28,096 bases of DNA. It comes from Candidatus Woesearchaeota archaeon (GTDB lineage Archaea; Nanobdellota; Nanobdellia; Woesearchaeales; WJKL01). Numbering within the stretch: position 1 is the first letter of the stretch; each line of letters begins with the position of its first letter. The translations under genes were made by a program, and so were the position numbers. The notes under the pieces are model-generated. The model searched no databases, had not been told where the DNA came from, and worked only from the letters and a program-made list of their open reading frames with translations. Location of the stretch: NCBI GenBank assembly GCA_019322815.1, contig JAHWIB010000014.1:1-28096 (forward strand), written 5' to 3'. Shown in pieces: positions 1-7,295 of the stretch.

Positions 1-3
1 TAT

Positions 4-447
4 ATGAAATTAGACGAAAAAGACTTAAGGATATTAAACATACTAAAGAAAAATGCAGAGCTTAATACTAGCCAAATCTCTAAAAAAACAGGAATTCCAA
101 TCACTACAATACACAATAGAATAAAAAAGTTAAAACAGGAAGGCATTATAAAGAACTACACAATAAATATTGATCATGAAAAGATTGGTAAACCATTAGC
201 ATCATATATCCTTATCACAATAAATCAAAGCATACTTGGAAAAAAAATTTCTCAGCACGAGATTGGAAGAAGATTAAAAGCTTTTGATGAAGTTGAATCA
301 GCAGATATAGTAACAGGAGCAACAGATATAATAATAAAAGTCAGAGCAGAATCAATGAAAGGGCTTAATGAATTTATAACAGAAAAATTAAGAAATATAG
401 AAGGCATTGATAAAACTCAGACACTGATGGTTCTAGAAGAAATATAA
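4..447 (+). CDS. Lrp/AsnC-family transcriptional regulator
   Basis: A 147-residue protein with the usual Lrp/AsnC layout and length. The N-terminal winged helix-turn-helix (about residues 5-65) begins LDEKDLRILNILKKNAE, and its recognition-helix region reads KKTGIPITTIHNRIKKLKQEG. The RAM (AsnC ligand-binding) half (about 70-145) ends in a beta-strand-rich stretch around ESADIVTGATDIIIKV. Family members bind DNA as dimers or higher oligomers and often sense amino acids; ligand and targets cannot be read from the sequence. Only three bases precede the start, so its promoter is outside the window. Its TAA stop abuts the stop codon of the convergent aspS with no spacer. Confidence 0.93.
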   Translation: MKLDEKDLRILNILKKNAELNTSQISKKTGIPITTIHNRIKKLKQEGIIKNYTINIDHEKIGKPLASYILITINQSILGKKISQHEIGRRLKAFDEVESADIVTGATDIIIKVRAESMKGLNEFITEKLRNIEGIDKTQTLMVLEEI

Positions 448-1845
448 TTATTTCTTGAGTTGTATATGTAACTCATCTAATTGTTCTTTGGATACTTCAG
501 AAGGAGCACCCATTACCAAATCTTGTGCTTCTTTATTTTTAGGAAAAGCAATAAGATCCCTAAGTGACTCTTTTCCCATTATTACCATCAATAATCTATC
601 TATACCTGGAGCAATTCCTCCATGAGGCGGTGTTCCATATCTAAATGCTTCTAATAAATGAGAAAAATATTCTTTTTGTTTCTTAGTAAAACCTATCAAA
701 TCAAATATTTTTGCCTGAATTTTAGGATCATGGATTCTTATACTTCCTCCTCCAACTTCAAAACCATTTAATACCAGATCATGTTGTAATGATTTTGCTT
801 TCCCAGGATCTGTATCTAAAAGAGGGATATCCTCTGGTTTAGGAGCAGTAAACATATGATGTGAAGGAGCCCATTCTTTTCCAGCTCCATGGAAAAAATC
901 TTCTTCTGTTTGTTTCACAAAAAGGGGGAAATCAATAATCCAGCAAAATCCTAATTCATTGGCATCTTTCTTATCCTTTCTAATATCAGGGGAGTCTGTT
1001 TTATATTTTTTCATTGCTTCATCATAACTTATTCTTGGAAAAGGAATTTGAGTTATTTTCTTATCCGGGAATATTTCCTTAACCATTTTTATCATAAGAT
1101 CTTCAACAATATTGAGAATATCTTCTTGTTCAACAAAACTCATTTCCATATCTAATTGATAAAACTCTCCAGGAGCCCTATGGGCTCTTGCTGCTTCATC
1201 TCTAAAACAAGGAGCAATCTGAAAATATTTATCCATGCCTGCAACCATTAAAAGTTGTTTATATTGTTGAGGTGATTGAGGTAATGCATAAAATTTTCCT
1301 TTATGCAATCTTGAAGGAACTAGATAATCCCTTGCTCCCTCAGGTGTTGACTTTGTAAGAATAGGTGTAGTTATTTCCAAAAAATCTTCTTTATTGAGAT
1401 ATTCTCTAATAAATTGAATTGCTTTATGTCTAATCAATAAATTTTTTTGCATATCAGGAGTTCTTAAATCTAAATATCTATACTTTAATCTAGTTTGTTC
1501 TGTTGATTCTACATCTGTTTCCAAAGGCAAGGGATCTGCTTTATTTAGAATATTAATTTCTTCAGCAGCAACTTCAATCTCTCCTGTAGAGAACTCTTTG
1601 TTGATTTGATTTTCAGGTCTTGCTTGAACTTCTCCTTTTATTTGCAAAACAGTCTCTCTCCTTACCTCTCCTAAATTTTTTGTAAGTTTAGGATTAACAA
1701 AAATCTGTGTAATACCATATCTATCTCTCAAAAGAATAAAGCTTATTCTACCTTGAATTCTATGGGTTTCAACCCATCCGCTTAAAGTAACCTTTTCTCC
1801 AACATTTTTCTTTCCTAATTCTCCGCATGTATTTGTTCTAAGCAT
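448..1845 (-). CDS. aspS: Aspartyl-tRNA synthetase, bacterial type lacking the GAD domain
   Basis: Class II synthetase charging tRNA with aspartate in the cytosol. Residues 1-105 are the OB-fold anticodon-binding domain; the catalytic core follows. Bacterial-type signatures are the MLRTNTCGEL start, GARDYLVPSR, motif 2 CFRDEAARAHRAPGEF followed by QLDMEMSF, GFEVGGGSIRIHDP, and motif 3 GGIAPGIDRL. At 465 residues it is well short of the roughly 590 of most bacterial AspRS. The missing part is the GAD insertion: near residue 285 the chain passes from KTDSPDIRKDKKDANELGF straight to WIIDFPLF. Archaeal AspRS is normally of the shorter archaeal/eukaryotic type with different signatures, so this looks like an acquired or lineage-specific form. 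The ATG is leaderless behind a TATA box centred 26.5 bp upstream, shared with divergent tgt. Whether it is discriminating or also charges tRNA-Asn cannot be told here. Confidence 0.95.
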   Translation of the reverse strand: MLRTNTCGELGKKNVGEKVTLSGWVETHRIQGRISFILLRDRYGITQIFVNPKLTKNLGEVRRETVLQIKGEVQARPENQINKEFSTGEIEVAAEEINILNKADPLPLETDVESTEQTRLKYRYLDLRTPDMQKNLLIRHKAIQFIREYLNKEDFLEITTPILTKSTPEGARDYLVPSRLHKGKFYALPQSPQQYKQLLMVAGMDKYFQIAPCFRDEAARAHRAPGEFYQLDMEMSFVEQEDILNIVEDLMIKMVKEIFPDKKITQIPFPRISYDEAMKKYKTDSPDIRKDKKDANELGFCWIIDFPLFVKQTEEDFFHGAGKEWAPSHHMFTAPKPEDIPLLDTDPGKAKSLQHDLVLNGFEVGGGSIRIHDPKIQAKIFDLIGFTKKQKEYFSHLLEAFRYGTPPHGGIAPGIDRLLMVIMGKESLRDLIAFPKNKEAQDLVMGAPSEVSKEQLDELHIQLKK

Positions 1846-1867
1846 ACCTCTAAGATTTTAAGATATC

Positions 1868-1875
1868 TTTATAAA
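1868..1875. promoter_or_regulatory. Shared palindromic TATA box of divergent aspS and tgt
   Basis: TTTATAAA is its own reverse complement. Its centre (1871.5) lies 26.5 bp from the A of the aspS ATG (1845, minus) and 26.5 bp from the A of the ATG at 1898 (plus). This is the normal archaeal TATA-to-start spacing, so both transcripts should be leaderless or nearly so. The geometry also supports ATG 1898 as the tgt start. Confidence 0.8.
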
Positions 1876-1897
1876 ATTTGTGCTATTTAAAGCGAAT

Positions 1898-2992
1898 ATG
1901 TTCAAACTAATAGCAAAAGACGGAAATGCAAGAACAGGAATCCTAAAAACAGCACATTGTAAAATAGAAACACCTTTTTTTATGCCTGTTGCAACAAAAA
2001 CAGCTGTTAAATATCTAGATCCAAAAGATTTGGAAGAGATTGGAATCCAGGCAGTGATTTCAAATGCTTTTGTTCTTTCATTAAGGCCTGGGATTAATAT
2101 AATAAAAAAAGCAGGAGGGATTCATAAATTTATGAATTTTCATAATGCAATATTTACAGATTCAGGAGGTTTCCAAAAAATAAAAGATTCCTTCTACATA
2201 AAAAGTACAGATAAAGGATTGATTTTAAAATCTCCATTTGATGGAAAAAAACAATTATTAACTCCAAAAGAACTGATGAAGATTCAAAACACATTAAACT
2301 CAGACATCGCAATGGTTTTAGATGAGATGCCTTTGCATCACCAATCAAAAAAAGAAATAGAATTAGCAGTAGAAAGAACTCATAAATGGGCAGAAGAATG
2401 TATTAAACACCATAAAAACAAAAAACAATTATTATTTGGAATAGCTCAAGGAGGATTGCACAAAGATCTAAGAGAAAAATCAGCAAAATTTATTTCCAAA
2501 CTCAATTTTGATGGATTTGCATTCGGTGGATTAGCAATAGGAGAACCAGAAAAAAAAACATACGAAATGATAAACAGTCAGGTAAATCATTTTCCAGAAA
2601 ACAAGCCAAGATATTTGATGGGTGTTGGCTGCCCAAAACAATTGATTAATGCAGTTGCAGCAGGAGCAGATTGCTTTGATTCTACATTCCCAACTCAAAA
2701 TGCAAGACATAATACATTATTCACATCAAAAGGCAAATTAGTGATAAAAAACAGCAGATACAAAAATGATTTAAAGCCAATTGATGAAAACTGCAACTGT
2801 TATATCTGTAAAAATTATACAAGAGCGCATATCAGACATTTGATGAAATCAGGAGAACCAAATGGACTAAGATACTGCACTTATCACAATATTTATTTCA
2901 TAAACAGCTTAATGAAACAGATAAGAAAAGCAATCAAAGAAAAAATATTTGAAAAATTTAAAAAGAGATTCTTAAAGTTATATAAAAATTAA
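1898..2992 (+). CDS. tgt: tRNA-guanine transglycosylase, bacterial (queuosine) type
   Basis: Exchanges a guanine in tRNA for a modified base. From ATG 1898 it is 364 residues, the bacterial Tgt length, with no PUA domain as in long archaeal ArcTGT. Visible motifs: TDSGGFQ with general-acid Asp88, GIAQGG (182-187), FDGFAFGGLAIGE (205-217), LMGVG, and nucleophile Asp261 in DCFDSTFPTQNARHN. The zinc site is C299-x-C301-x2-C304-x25-H330, the same spacing as bacterial Tgt. DSGGFQ and NARHN favour the queuine/preQ1 enzyme acting at position 34 (tRNAs Asp, Asn, His, Tyr) over archaeosine synthesis at position 15; this is inference from motifs. An in-frame GTG at 1880 is possible but lies only a few bases past the TATA box, so ATG 1898 is preferred. 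Its end overlaps the convergent MBL-fold gene by 4 bp. Confidence 0.9.
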   Translation: MFKLIAKDGNARTGILKTAHCKIETPFFMPVATKTAVKYLDPKDLEEIGIQAVISNAFVLSLRPGINIIKKAGGIHKFMNFHNAIFTDSGGFQKIKDSFYIKSTDKGLILKSPFDGKKQLLTPKELMKIQNTLNSDIAMVLDEMPLHHQSKKEIELAVERTHKWAEECIKHHKNKKQLLFGIAQGGLHKDLREKSAKFISKLNFDGFAFGGLAIGEPEKKTYEMINSQVNHFPENKPRYLMGVGCPKQLINAVAAGADCFDSTFPTQNARHNTLFTSKGKLVIKNSRYKNDLKPIDENCNCYICKNYTRAHIRHLMKSGEPNGLRYCTYHNIYFINSLMKQIRKAIKEKIFEKFKKRFLKLYKN

Positions 2993-3618
2993 TTTTCTCC
3001 CTTTCCTAAGATCCTAACTTCACATTCACACAATTTGCTGAATTCTTCTGCATCTTCTTTGCTGCCGATAATGCTTCCATAATGCATTGGAACAGCAATC
3101 TTAGGTTTGATCTTATTAGCAGCTGACGCAGCCTCTTCTGCATTCATTGTATATTCTCCACCAACAGGCAGCAGTGCAACATCAACAACTAACTTCTCCA
3201 TCTCAGGGATTAAATCAGTATCACCAGCATGATAGATCTTTTTTCCATCTATTGTTATAATATATCCAACTCCTCCTTTTTCTTTAGGATGAAATTTCTT
3301 CCCGATATTATAAGCAGGAATAACATCAATGATTATATCATCAAATTCCTTTCTATCTCCTGGCTTAATAATGAATGTATTTCCATGTTCTAATTTCATG
3401 ATAGCACTCTTAGGGCCGATTGTTACAGTATCTTCTTTTATTATCTTTTTAATATCATCAGGACTGCAATGATCATAATGCTCATGTGTTATTAATATCA
3501 AGTCAGCTTCTTCTGTTTCATCAATATGATAAGGATCAATATATACCACTTTCTTTTTCTTAATCTTAAAACCAGCATGACCAAGCCATTTTATTTTTAC
3601 ACCTTCAAAATCAAACAT
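2989..3618 (-). CDS. MBL-fold metal-dependent hydrolase (UlaG/UPF0173-like)
   Basis: A 209-residue metallo-beta-lactamase-fold protein. The metal motif H45-x-H47-x-D49-H50 is in LITHEHYDHCSPDD; further ligand regions are HAGDTD and the C-terminal PMHYG. The opening KIKWLGHAGFKI is typical of the UPF0173/UlaG-like branch, which includes L-ascorbate-6-phosphate lactonase and many uncharacterised hydrolases; the substrate here is unknown. It is the third gene of a minus-strand operon after the translin-like and HD-domain genes, starting 4 bp past the HD stop. That context, with a possible RNase and a nucleotide phosphohydrolase, would suit nucleotide or RNA turnover, but this is only suggestive. 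Confidence 0.9.
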   Translation of the reverse strand: MFDFEGVKIKWLGHAGFKIKKKKVVYIDPYHIDETEEADLILITHEHYDHCSPDDIKKIIKEDTVTIGPKSAIMKLEHGNTFIIKPGDRKEFDDIIIDVIPAYNIGKKFHPKEKGGVGYIITIDGKKIYHAGDTDLIPEMEKLVVDVALLPVGGEYTMNAEEAASAANKIKPKIAVPMHYGSIIGSKEDAEEFSKLCECEVRILGKGEN

Positions 3619-3622
3619 AAGC

Positions 3623-4195
3623 TCACCTTTCTATTTTCTTCAGATTCTTCCACCAGTCATTTGAACTGGTTTTTTCAATTTCATTTAATAATTTTTTAGC
3701 AGAATCTGTTTTTAAAATTTTTCTGATATTGTCAATCCAATTTTGTGCGTCTTTATATCCTATCTCCATATATTCTTTAGCCTGAAAAGCATTCTCTAAT
3801 AAATCAGCGTCTCTTGCAACAATTGATTCTTTTGTTTTCTGCTCTTGAAGTTCTTTGTGCAAAGAGAACATTTCTTTTCCAATATCCCCCAAACTATCAG
3901 TTTGTTCTTTATGAGCAGCTGTTTCTGCTTTTTTAAAATCAATATATCGATGTCCTACTTTATGCAGATCATTTAATCTTGCTTCATGTAGATCATTAAA
4001 AAGACACATCAAAGCAACTTTATTTATATCTACTTTCTCAAGCTTAGCTAACAAATAACCAAGAACTCCTGATCTAAAACTATGTTCAGCAACATTTTCA
4101 GGATCCTTGACATTAATTATCCACCAGCCGCTTCTTTTAACATGCTTTAATGCTCCAAGTTCAAATAAAAAATTTGTTATGTTTTTAATATCCAT
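3623..4195 (-). CDS. HD-domain phosphohydrolase, YfbR/HDDC2-like, with HD changed to ND
   Basis: A 190-residue protein of the YfbR/HDDC2 class (5'-deoxynucleotidases and relatives). Family features: an N-terminal helix LFELGALKHVKRSGW, AEHS with metal ligand His38, the central metal/catalytic motif, RLNDL with Asp76, and a C-terminal RDADLLENA holding the last metal aspartate (129 or 131). The central motif, usually HDxxE, reads NDLHE: residue 67 is Asn (codon AAT at 3995-3997) where the metal-binding His is expected. Activity may be lost or altered. The gene is translationally coupled to the upstream translin-like gene by a one-base TAATG overlap and followed after 4 bp by the MBL-fold gene. 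Confidence 0.85.
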   Translation of the reverse strand: MDIKNITNFLFELGALKHVKRSGWWIINVKDPENVAEHSFRSGVLGYLLAKLEKVDINKVALMCLFNDLHEARLNDLHKVGHRYIDFKKAETAAHKEQTDSLGDIGKEMFSLHKELQEQKTKESIVARDADLLENAFQAKEYMEIGYKDAQNWIDNIRKILKTDSAKKLLNEIEKTSSNDWWKNLKKIER

Positions 4196-4776
4196 TATAT
4201 TTTTCCTTTTAATTTTAAATCAAGAACTAAATCTTCCAATTTCTTTAAATCATATTTAACAGAATCAAACTTTCTTCTCATATCAGAATCCCTAAAATCA
4301 AATTTAAGTAATTCACCAAAAATTTCACTTACAGCATCTCTAATTGAAACAACTTTACTAAAAACTCCTTTTCCAGCTAATTGAACAGCCTTTCTTCCTA
4401 ATTCTCCAGTTAAATCAATTAATCCCATTAAATAATGATCAGTTGTAACTTTGAGAAATTTATGAGTAACAATTTTTTTATTTTTAATAAAATGATAATA
4501 AAGCATTGCTTCAACATATTCTCCAATCGCAACCCTATAAGCACCAACTGATTCTAATTTAGAATTCTTAATAATAATTTTTTCAATATTTTTCTTTTCA
4601 TTTTCAATTTTCTTAACTAATTTAGCAGCTTCTTTTAAATCATCTCTATGGACAGAATAAATTACTTGCTTGCTTAATTTTAAAATATCTCTGCTTTTCT
4701 TGATAACCAATTCTCTATTATCATCAAAACTATTAAATTCAATCCTCATCTCCTTAAAATCGTTTTTATTCAACAT
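4195..4776 (-). CDS. Translin-family RNA-binding protein
   Basis: A 193-residue all-helical protein of the archaeal translin group. The C-terminal family signature is clear (MRRKFDSVKYDLKKLEDL), as are YLMGLIDLTGELGR (115-128) and the acidic pair E86-x2-E89 in GEYVEAMLYY. In the eukaryotic translin/TRAX complex C3PO, equivalent acidic residues in the TRAX subunit form a metal-dependent RNase site; an archaeal translin homologue is also reported to cleave RNA, so nuclease activity is plausible. First gene of the translin-HD-MBL operon, with a TATA box (4803-4810) about 30 bp upstream implying a leader of only a few bases. Confidence 0.88.
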   Translation of the reverse strand: MLNKNDFKEMRIEFNSFDDNRELVIKKSRDILKLSKQVIYSVHRDDLKEAAKLVKKIENEKKNIEKIIIKNSKLESVGAYRVAIGEYVEAMLYYHFIKNKKIVTHKFLKVTTDHYLMGLIDLTGELGRKAVQLAGKGVFSKVVSIRDAVSEIFGELLKFDFRDSDMRRKFDSVKYDLKKLEDLVLDLKLKGKI

Positions 4777-4802
4777 ATCAGTAGAAAAATATTCATTTTG
4801 CC

Positions 4803-4810
4803 TTTATAAA
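4803..4810 (-). promoter_or_regulatory. TATA box of the translin-HD-MBL operon
   Basis: TTTATAAA centred about 30 bp upstream of the translin-like ATG. It lies just 18 bp from the oppositely oriented box of the membrane-protein operon, so the two promoters occupy one compact 83-bp divergent region. Confidence 0.65.
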
Positions 4811-4828
4811 CTTTTTGAAATAGAAAAG

Positions 4829-4836
4829 TTTAAATA
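4829..4836 (+). promoter_or_regulatory. TATA box of the membrane-protein triad
   Basis: TTTAAATA preceded by a purine-rich BRE-like GAAAAG. Its centre is about 27 bp before the ATG at 4860, giving a leaderless start. The second and third genes of the operon carry Shine-Dalgarno-like sequences instead. Confidence 0.6.
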
Positions 4837-4859
4837 ATAAACTATCAAAAATATAGTAT

Positions 4860-5420
4860 ATGGCAGAAGAGTCTGTATTTAGAGGTGTTATTGGGTTTTT
4901 AAATGAATTAGGTATCTATGATGTTGTTTTGCCGTTTCTATTGGTTTTTACAATTGTTTTTGCAATCCTGGAAAAAACTAGAATTTTAGGAATAGAAGAA
5001 ATAGAAGGAAAAAAATATACTAAAAAGAATCTTGATGCATTAGTTGCTTTTGTAGTAGCATTTCTAGTTGTAGCATCAACAAGATTAGTAGCAGTTATAA
5101 ACAAGGCATTGGCAAATATTGTTTTATTAATACTTCTTGCTGTTTTCTTTCTTTTATTAGTAGGTTCTTTTGCAAAAGAAGGGGAAAGAGATTTTTTATC
5201 AGGAGGATGGAAAACAATATTTATGATTATAATGTTTATAGGAATTATATTTATATTTTTAGATGCATTAAACTGGTTAAGTCCTTTTTGGAGATTTTTA
5301 ACAAGATATTGGGAAACAAGATGGGTAGCATCTTTAATCCTAATAATTGTAATCATAATTTTCATCTGGTATATAACAAAAGGTGAAAAAGCACCTGAAA
5401 CAACAAAAAAAGAGGGATAA
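4860..5420 (+). CDS. Small multi-pass membrane protein, triad member 1
   Basis: A 186-residue hydrophobic protein with about five predicted membrane helices (near residues 20-37, 60-80, 82-105, 117-138 and 153-175) and a charged C-terminal tail. I do not recognise a named family. Its first helix holds the motif LPFLLVFTIVFAILEKTRIL, repeated closely in the next two genes, so the three arose by tandem duplication. Member 1 has an insertion after the motif (EEIEGKKYTKK) that the others lack. The ATG is leaderless. The nearby secretion ATPase and TadC-like gene suggest a membrane complex, but this is inferred from position only. Confidence 0.8.
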   Translation: MAEESVFRGVIGFLNELGIYDVVLPFLLVFTIVFAILEKTRILGIEEIEGKKYTKKNLDALVAFVVAFLVVASTRLVAVINKALANIVLLILLAVFFLLLVGSFAKEGERDFLSGGWKTIFMIIMFIGIIFIFLDALNWLSPFWRFLTRYWETRWVASLILIIVIIIFIWYITKGEKAPETTKKEG

Positions 5421-5426
5421 ATAAAA

Positions 5427-6005
5427 ATGGTTTCATATGGATATGGTCTGGATAATTTTGTACAATTATTAGAAAGCTGGGGAGTGGCAGATGTACTGCT
5501 GCCATTTTTACTAATTTTTACAATAGTCTTTGCAGTACTCCAAAAAACAAGAATTCTTGGAGATAAAAAGAATTTTAATGTTGTTATAGCATTAGTTGTA
5601 GGATTAGCAGTTGTTATTCCCCATGTTGTTGGTGGCTATCCGCCAGAAGCAGATGTTGTTGATTTAATAAATATAATAATCCCTCAAATTTCACTTGTTG
5701 CAGTAGCTTTAATTATGTTATTATTATTAACAGGGATCTTTGCTCCAACCTGGGTTTCAAAATCCATTGCAGGAGCATTGGCTTTAGTTTCTTTTGCTGC
5801 GGTTTTTTATATATTTGGATCAGCATTAGAATGGTGGGAATCTGGATGGCTTTACAATATATTTGGAGAAGAGACAATATCTTTATTAATAGTAATCTTA
5901 GTCTTTGGAATAATTATCTGGTTTATTACAAGAGAGCCAGGAACACCGGCAAATACATTCGGTAGAACAGCCAAAAACTTTTTAGAATGGCTTGGAGGGG
6001 GATAA
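5427..6005 (+). CDS. Small multi-pass membrane protein, triad member 2
   Basis: A 192-residue membrane protein paralogous to both neighbours. The shared motif LPFLLIFTIVFAVLQKTRIL lies at about residues 25-44, followed by four more hydrophobic segments. It differs by a loop containing VGGYPPEADVVDLIN after the second helix, presumably exposed, and by a Gly-rich C-terminus (WLGGG). It starts six bases after member 1; a GAGGG at 5412-5416 could act as a Shine-Dalgarno sequence, though about 10 bases from the ATG. Function unknown. Confidence 0.8.
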   Translation: MVSYGYGLDNFVQLLESWGVADVLLPFLLIFTIVFAVLQKTRILGDKKNFNVVIALVVGLAVVIPHVVGGYPPEADVVDLINIIIPQISLVAVALIMLLLLTGIFAPTWVSKSIAGALALVSFAAVFYIFGSALEWWESGWLYNIFGEETISLLIVILVFGIIIWFITREPGTPANTFGRTAKNFLEWLGGG

Positions 6006-6572
6006 ATGGCAACATTCCTAGAAACAGGATTATTGAATTATTTTTCAATAATATTCCCAGCTTTACTAGTATTTGTGCTAGTTTTTGCTCTTTTGCAAAA
6101 GATTAAGATTTTAGGTGATAATAAGACAATCAATGCATTAGTGGCTATTGCATTAGGATTTATAGTTTTATTGTCAGAAAGCATTCTTTCAATAATTAAT
6201 TTTGCTGCTCCATGGTTTGTTGTATTCTTTATATTTATGGTTCTTTTATTAGTTGTATTTAAACTGATGGGTGCATCTGATGAAAACATTGCAAGTGTTG
6301 TCAGAAGTGACAAAGTAGTTCAATGGGCAATTATAGCGATTAGTGTTATAATTATAGCATCTGCTTTAGGAAATGTTTATGGTCAAAAACTTCTTCCTTT
6401 TACAACTGAAGAAGTAAATGTCACTGAAAATGGGGAGGTTACTAGTACTGCAACAACCTCATATAGCACAAATGTTGCTGCTGTTTTATTTAATCCAAAA
6501 GTGCTTGGTTTAGTCTTCTTGCTTCTTGTTGCAGCATTTACAATAGCATTAATAACAAAAGAAGCAGTATAA
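6006..6572 (+). CDS. Small multi-pass membrane protein, triad member 3
   Basis: A 188-residue paralogue with the motif FPALLVFVLVFALLQKIKIL, the most diverged of the three. It has about five hydrophobic segments and a polar loop of about 30 residues (around NVTENGEVTSTATTS) before the last helix, carrying an N-x-T sequon and probably outside the cell. Start and previous stop are adjacent (TAAATG). The run GGAGGGGG at 5994-6001 is an unusually strong Shine-Dalgarno sequence and also encodes the Gly-rich end of member 2, arguing for coupled expression. Function unknown. Confidence 0.8.
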   Translation: MATFLETGLLNYFSIIFPALLVFVLVFALLQKIKILGDNKTINALVAIALGFIVLLSESILSIINFAAPWFVVFFIFMVLLLVVFKLMGASDENIASVVRSDKVVQWAIIAISVIIIASALGNVYGQKLLPFTTEEVNVTENGEVTSTATTSYSTNVAAVLFNPKVLGLVFLLLVAAFTIALITKEAV

Positions 6573-6582
6573 TTTATTTAGT

Positions 6583-7239
6583 TTATTTCTTTTTTTTAGT
6601 CTTTATTGATTTAGTAATTCTAGAAAGCTCGCTAACATTTTCTGTTAAACTAGGTAAAACCTTCTTGAAAACACCCTCCATTGCTTTTATTTCAGAACCT
6701 ACATCTCTTATTCCTTTATCATATTCTCCAATTTTAGCTAATATACCTCTATGCAATTCTTCAAATCTTTCTTTTAGATCCTTGATAACTTGATCCATCT
6801 TGATTATTTTAGCTTCAGTTGTCTCTTTCCATGTTGTGATTTTATCAACAGATTTCATTAATTCCTCCCATTTTTCATCAATTATTGCTTCTGCAACTTC
6901 TTCTACTCTTTCTTTTTCAGCTTCTAGAGAAGGTATTGGAGCAGAAGGCATAGGAGCAGCTGGTGGTGTAGGTCCTGCTGATGGTGCTTCTGGTGGTGTA
7001 GGTCCTGCTGGAGCAGCACCAGGATAAGATTCCACAGCTCCTTTGATATCTGCTTGGCTTAATGCATCAAATACCTGAGAAGAAGTATATCCTTGGCTTT
7101 GCAGATTTTGGATTATTTGATCATTAGAATAGCCTTGCTGCCTCATTTGTATAACTAAATCAGTAGGAATACCTCCATCAGTAGTTCTAGGTGCAGCAGG
7201 CTGTACAGGTTTTTTCTTTCCAATACCAAATAAAGCCAT
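6583..7239 (-). CDS. Coiled-coil protein with GY..DQI helical module and Pro-rich linker
   Basis: A 218-residue soluble protein of unknown family. Order of parts: a basic N-terminus (FGIGKKKP); a short helical module (24-66) reading IPTDLVIQMRQQGY then SNDQIIQNLQSQGY; a Pro/Ala linker (68-104) with the imperfect repeat AGPTPPEAPS/AGPTPPAAP; a long charged coiled coil (105-212); and a Lys-rich end. The helical module resembles one in the cytoplasmic tails of two surface proteins in this window. The gene converges on the membrane triad with a 10-bp gap. Its GAGTG sequence before the ATG is a plausible Shine-Dalgarno. I suspect a cytoplasmic scaffold for the adjacent membrane machinery; no enzyme motif is visible. 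Confidence 0.8.
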   Translation of the reverse strand: MALFGIGKKKPVQPAAPRTTDGGIPTDLVIQMRQQGYSNDQIIQNLQSQGYTSSQVFDALSQADIKGAVESYPGAAPAGPTPPEAPSAGPTPPAAPMPSAPIPSLEAEKERVEEVAEAIIDEKWEELMKSVDKITTWKETTEAKIIKMDQVIKDLKERFEELHRGILAKIGEYDKGIRDVGSEIKAMEGVFKKVLPSLTENVSELSRITKSIKTKKKK

Positions 7240-7274
7240 TCTATCACTCTTTTTTAATTATCATATCTAATATG

Positions 7275-7284
7275 TTATATAAAA
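7275..7284 (-). promoter_or_regulatory. TATA box of the Pro-rich coiled-coil gene
   Basis: The minus-strand sequence TTTTATATAA is centred about 40 bp before the ATG at 7239. This predicts a leader of about 14 bases, long enough to hold the GAGTG Shine-Dalgarno-like element. It lies between the upstream coiled-coil stop (7296) and this gene, so the two genes need not be one transcript. Confidence 0.45.
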
Positions 7285-7295
7285 TTTGCGATAAT

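Noticed and set aside
1880..1897. GTG start for tgt
   Set aside because: It lies only a few bases past the TATA box, inside the region upstream of the expected TSS; ATG 1898 has ideal spacing.
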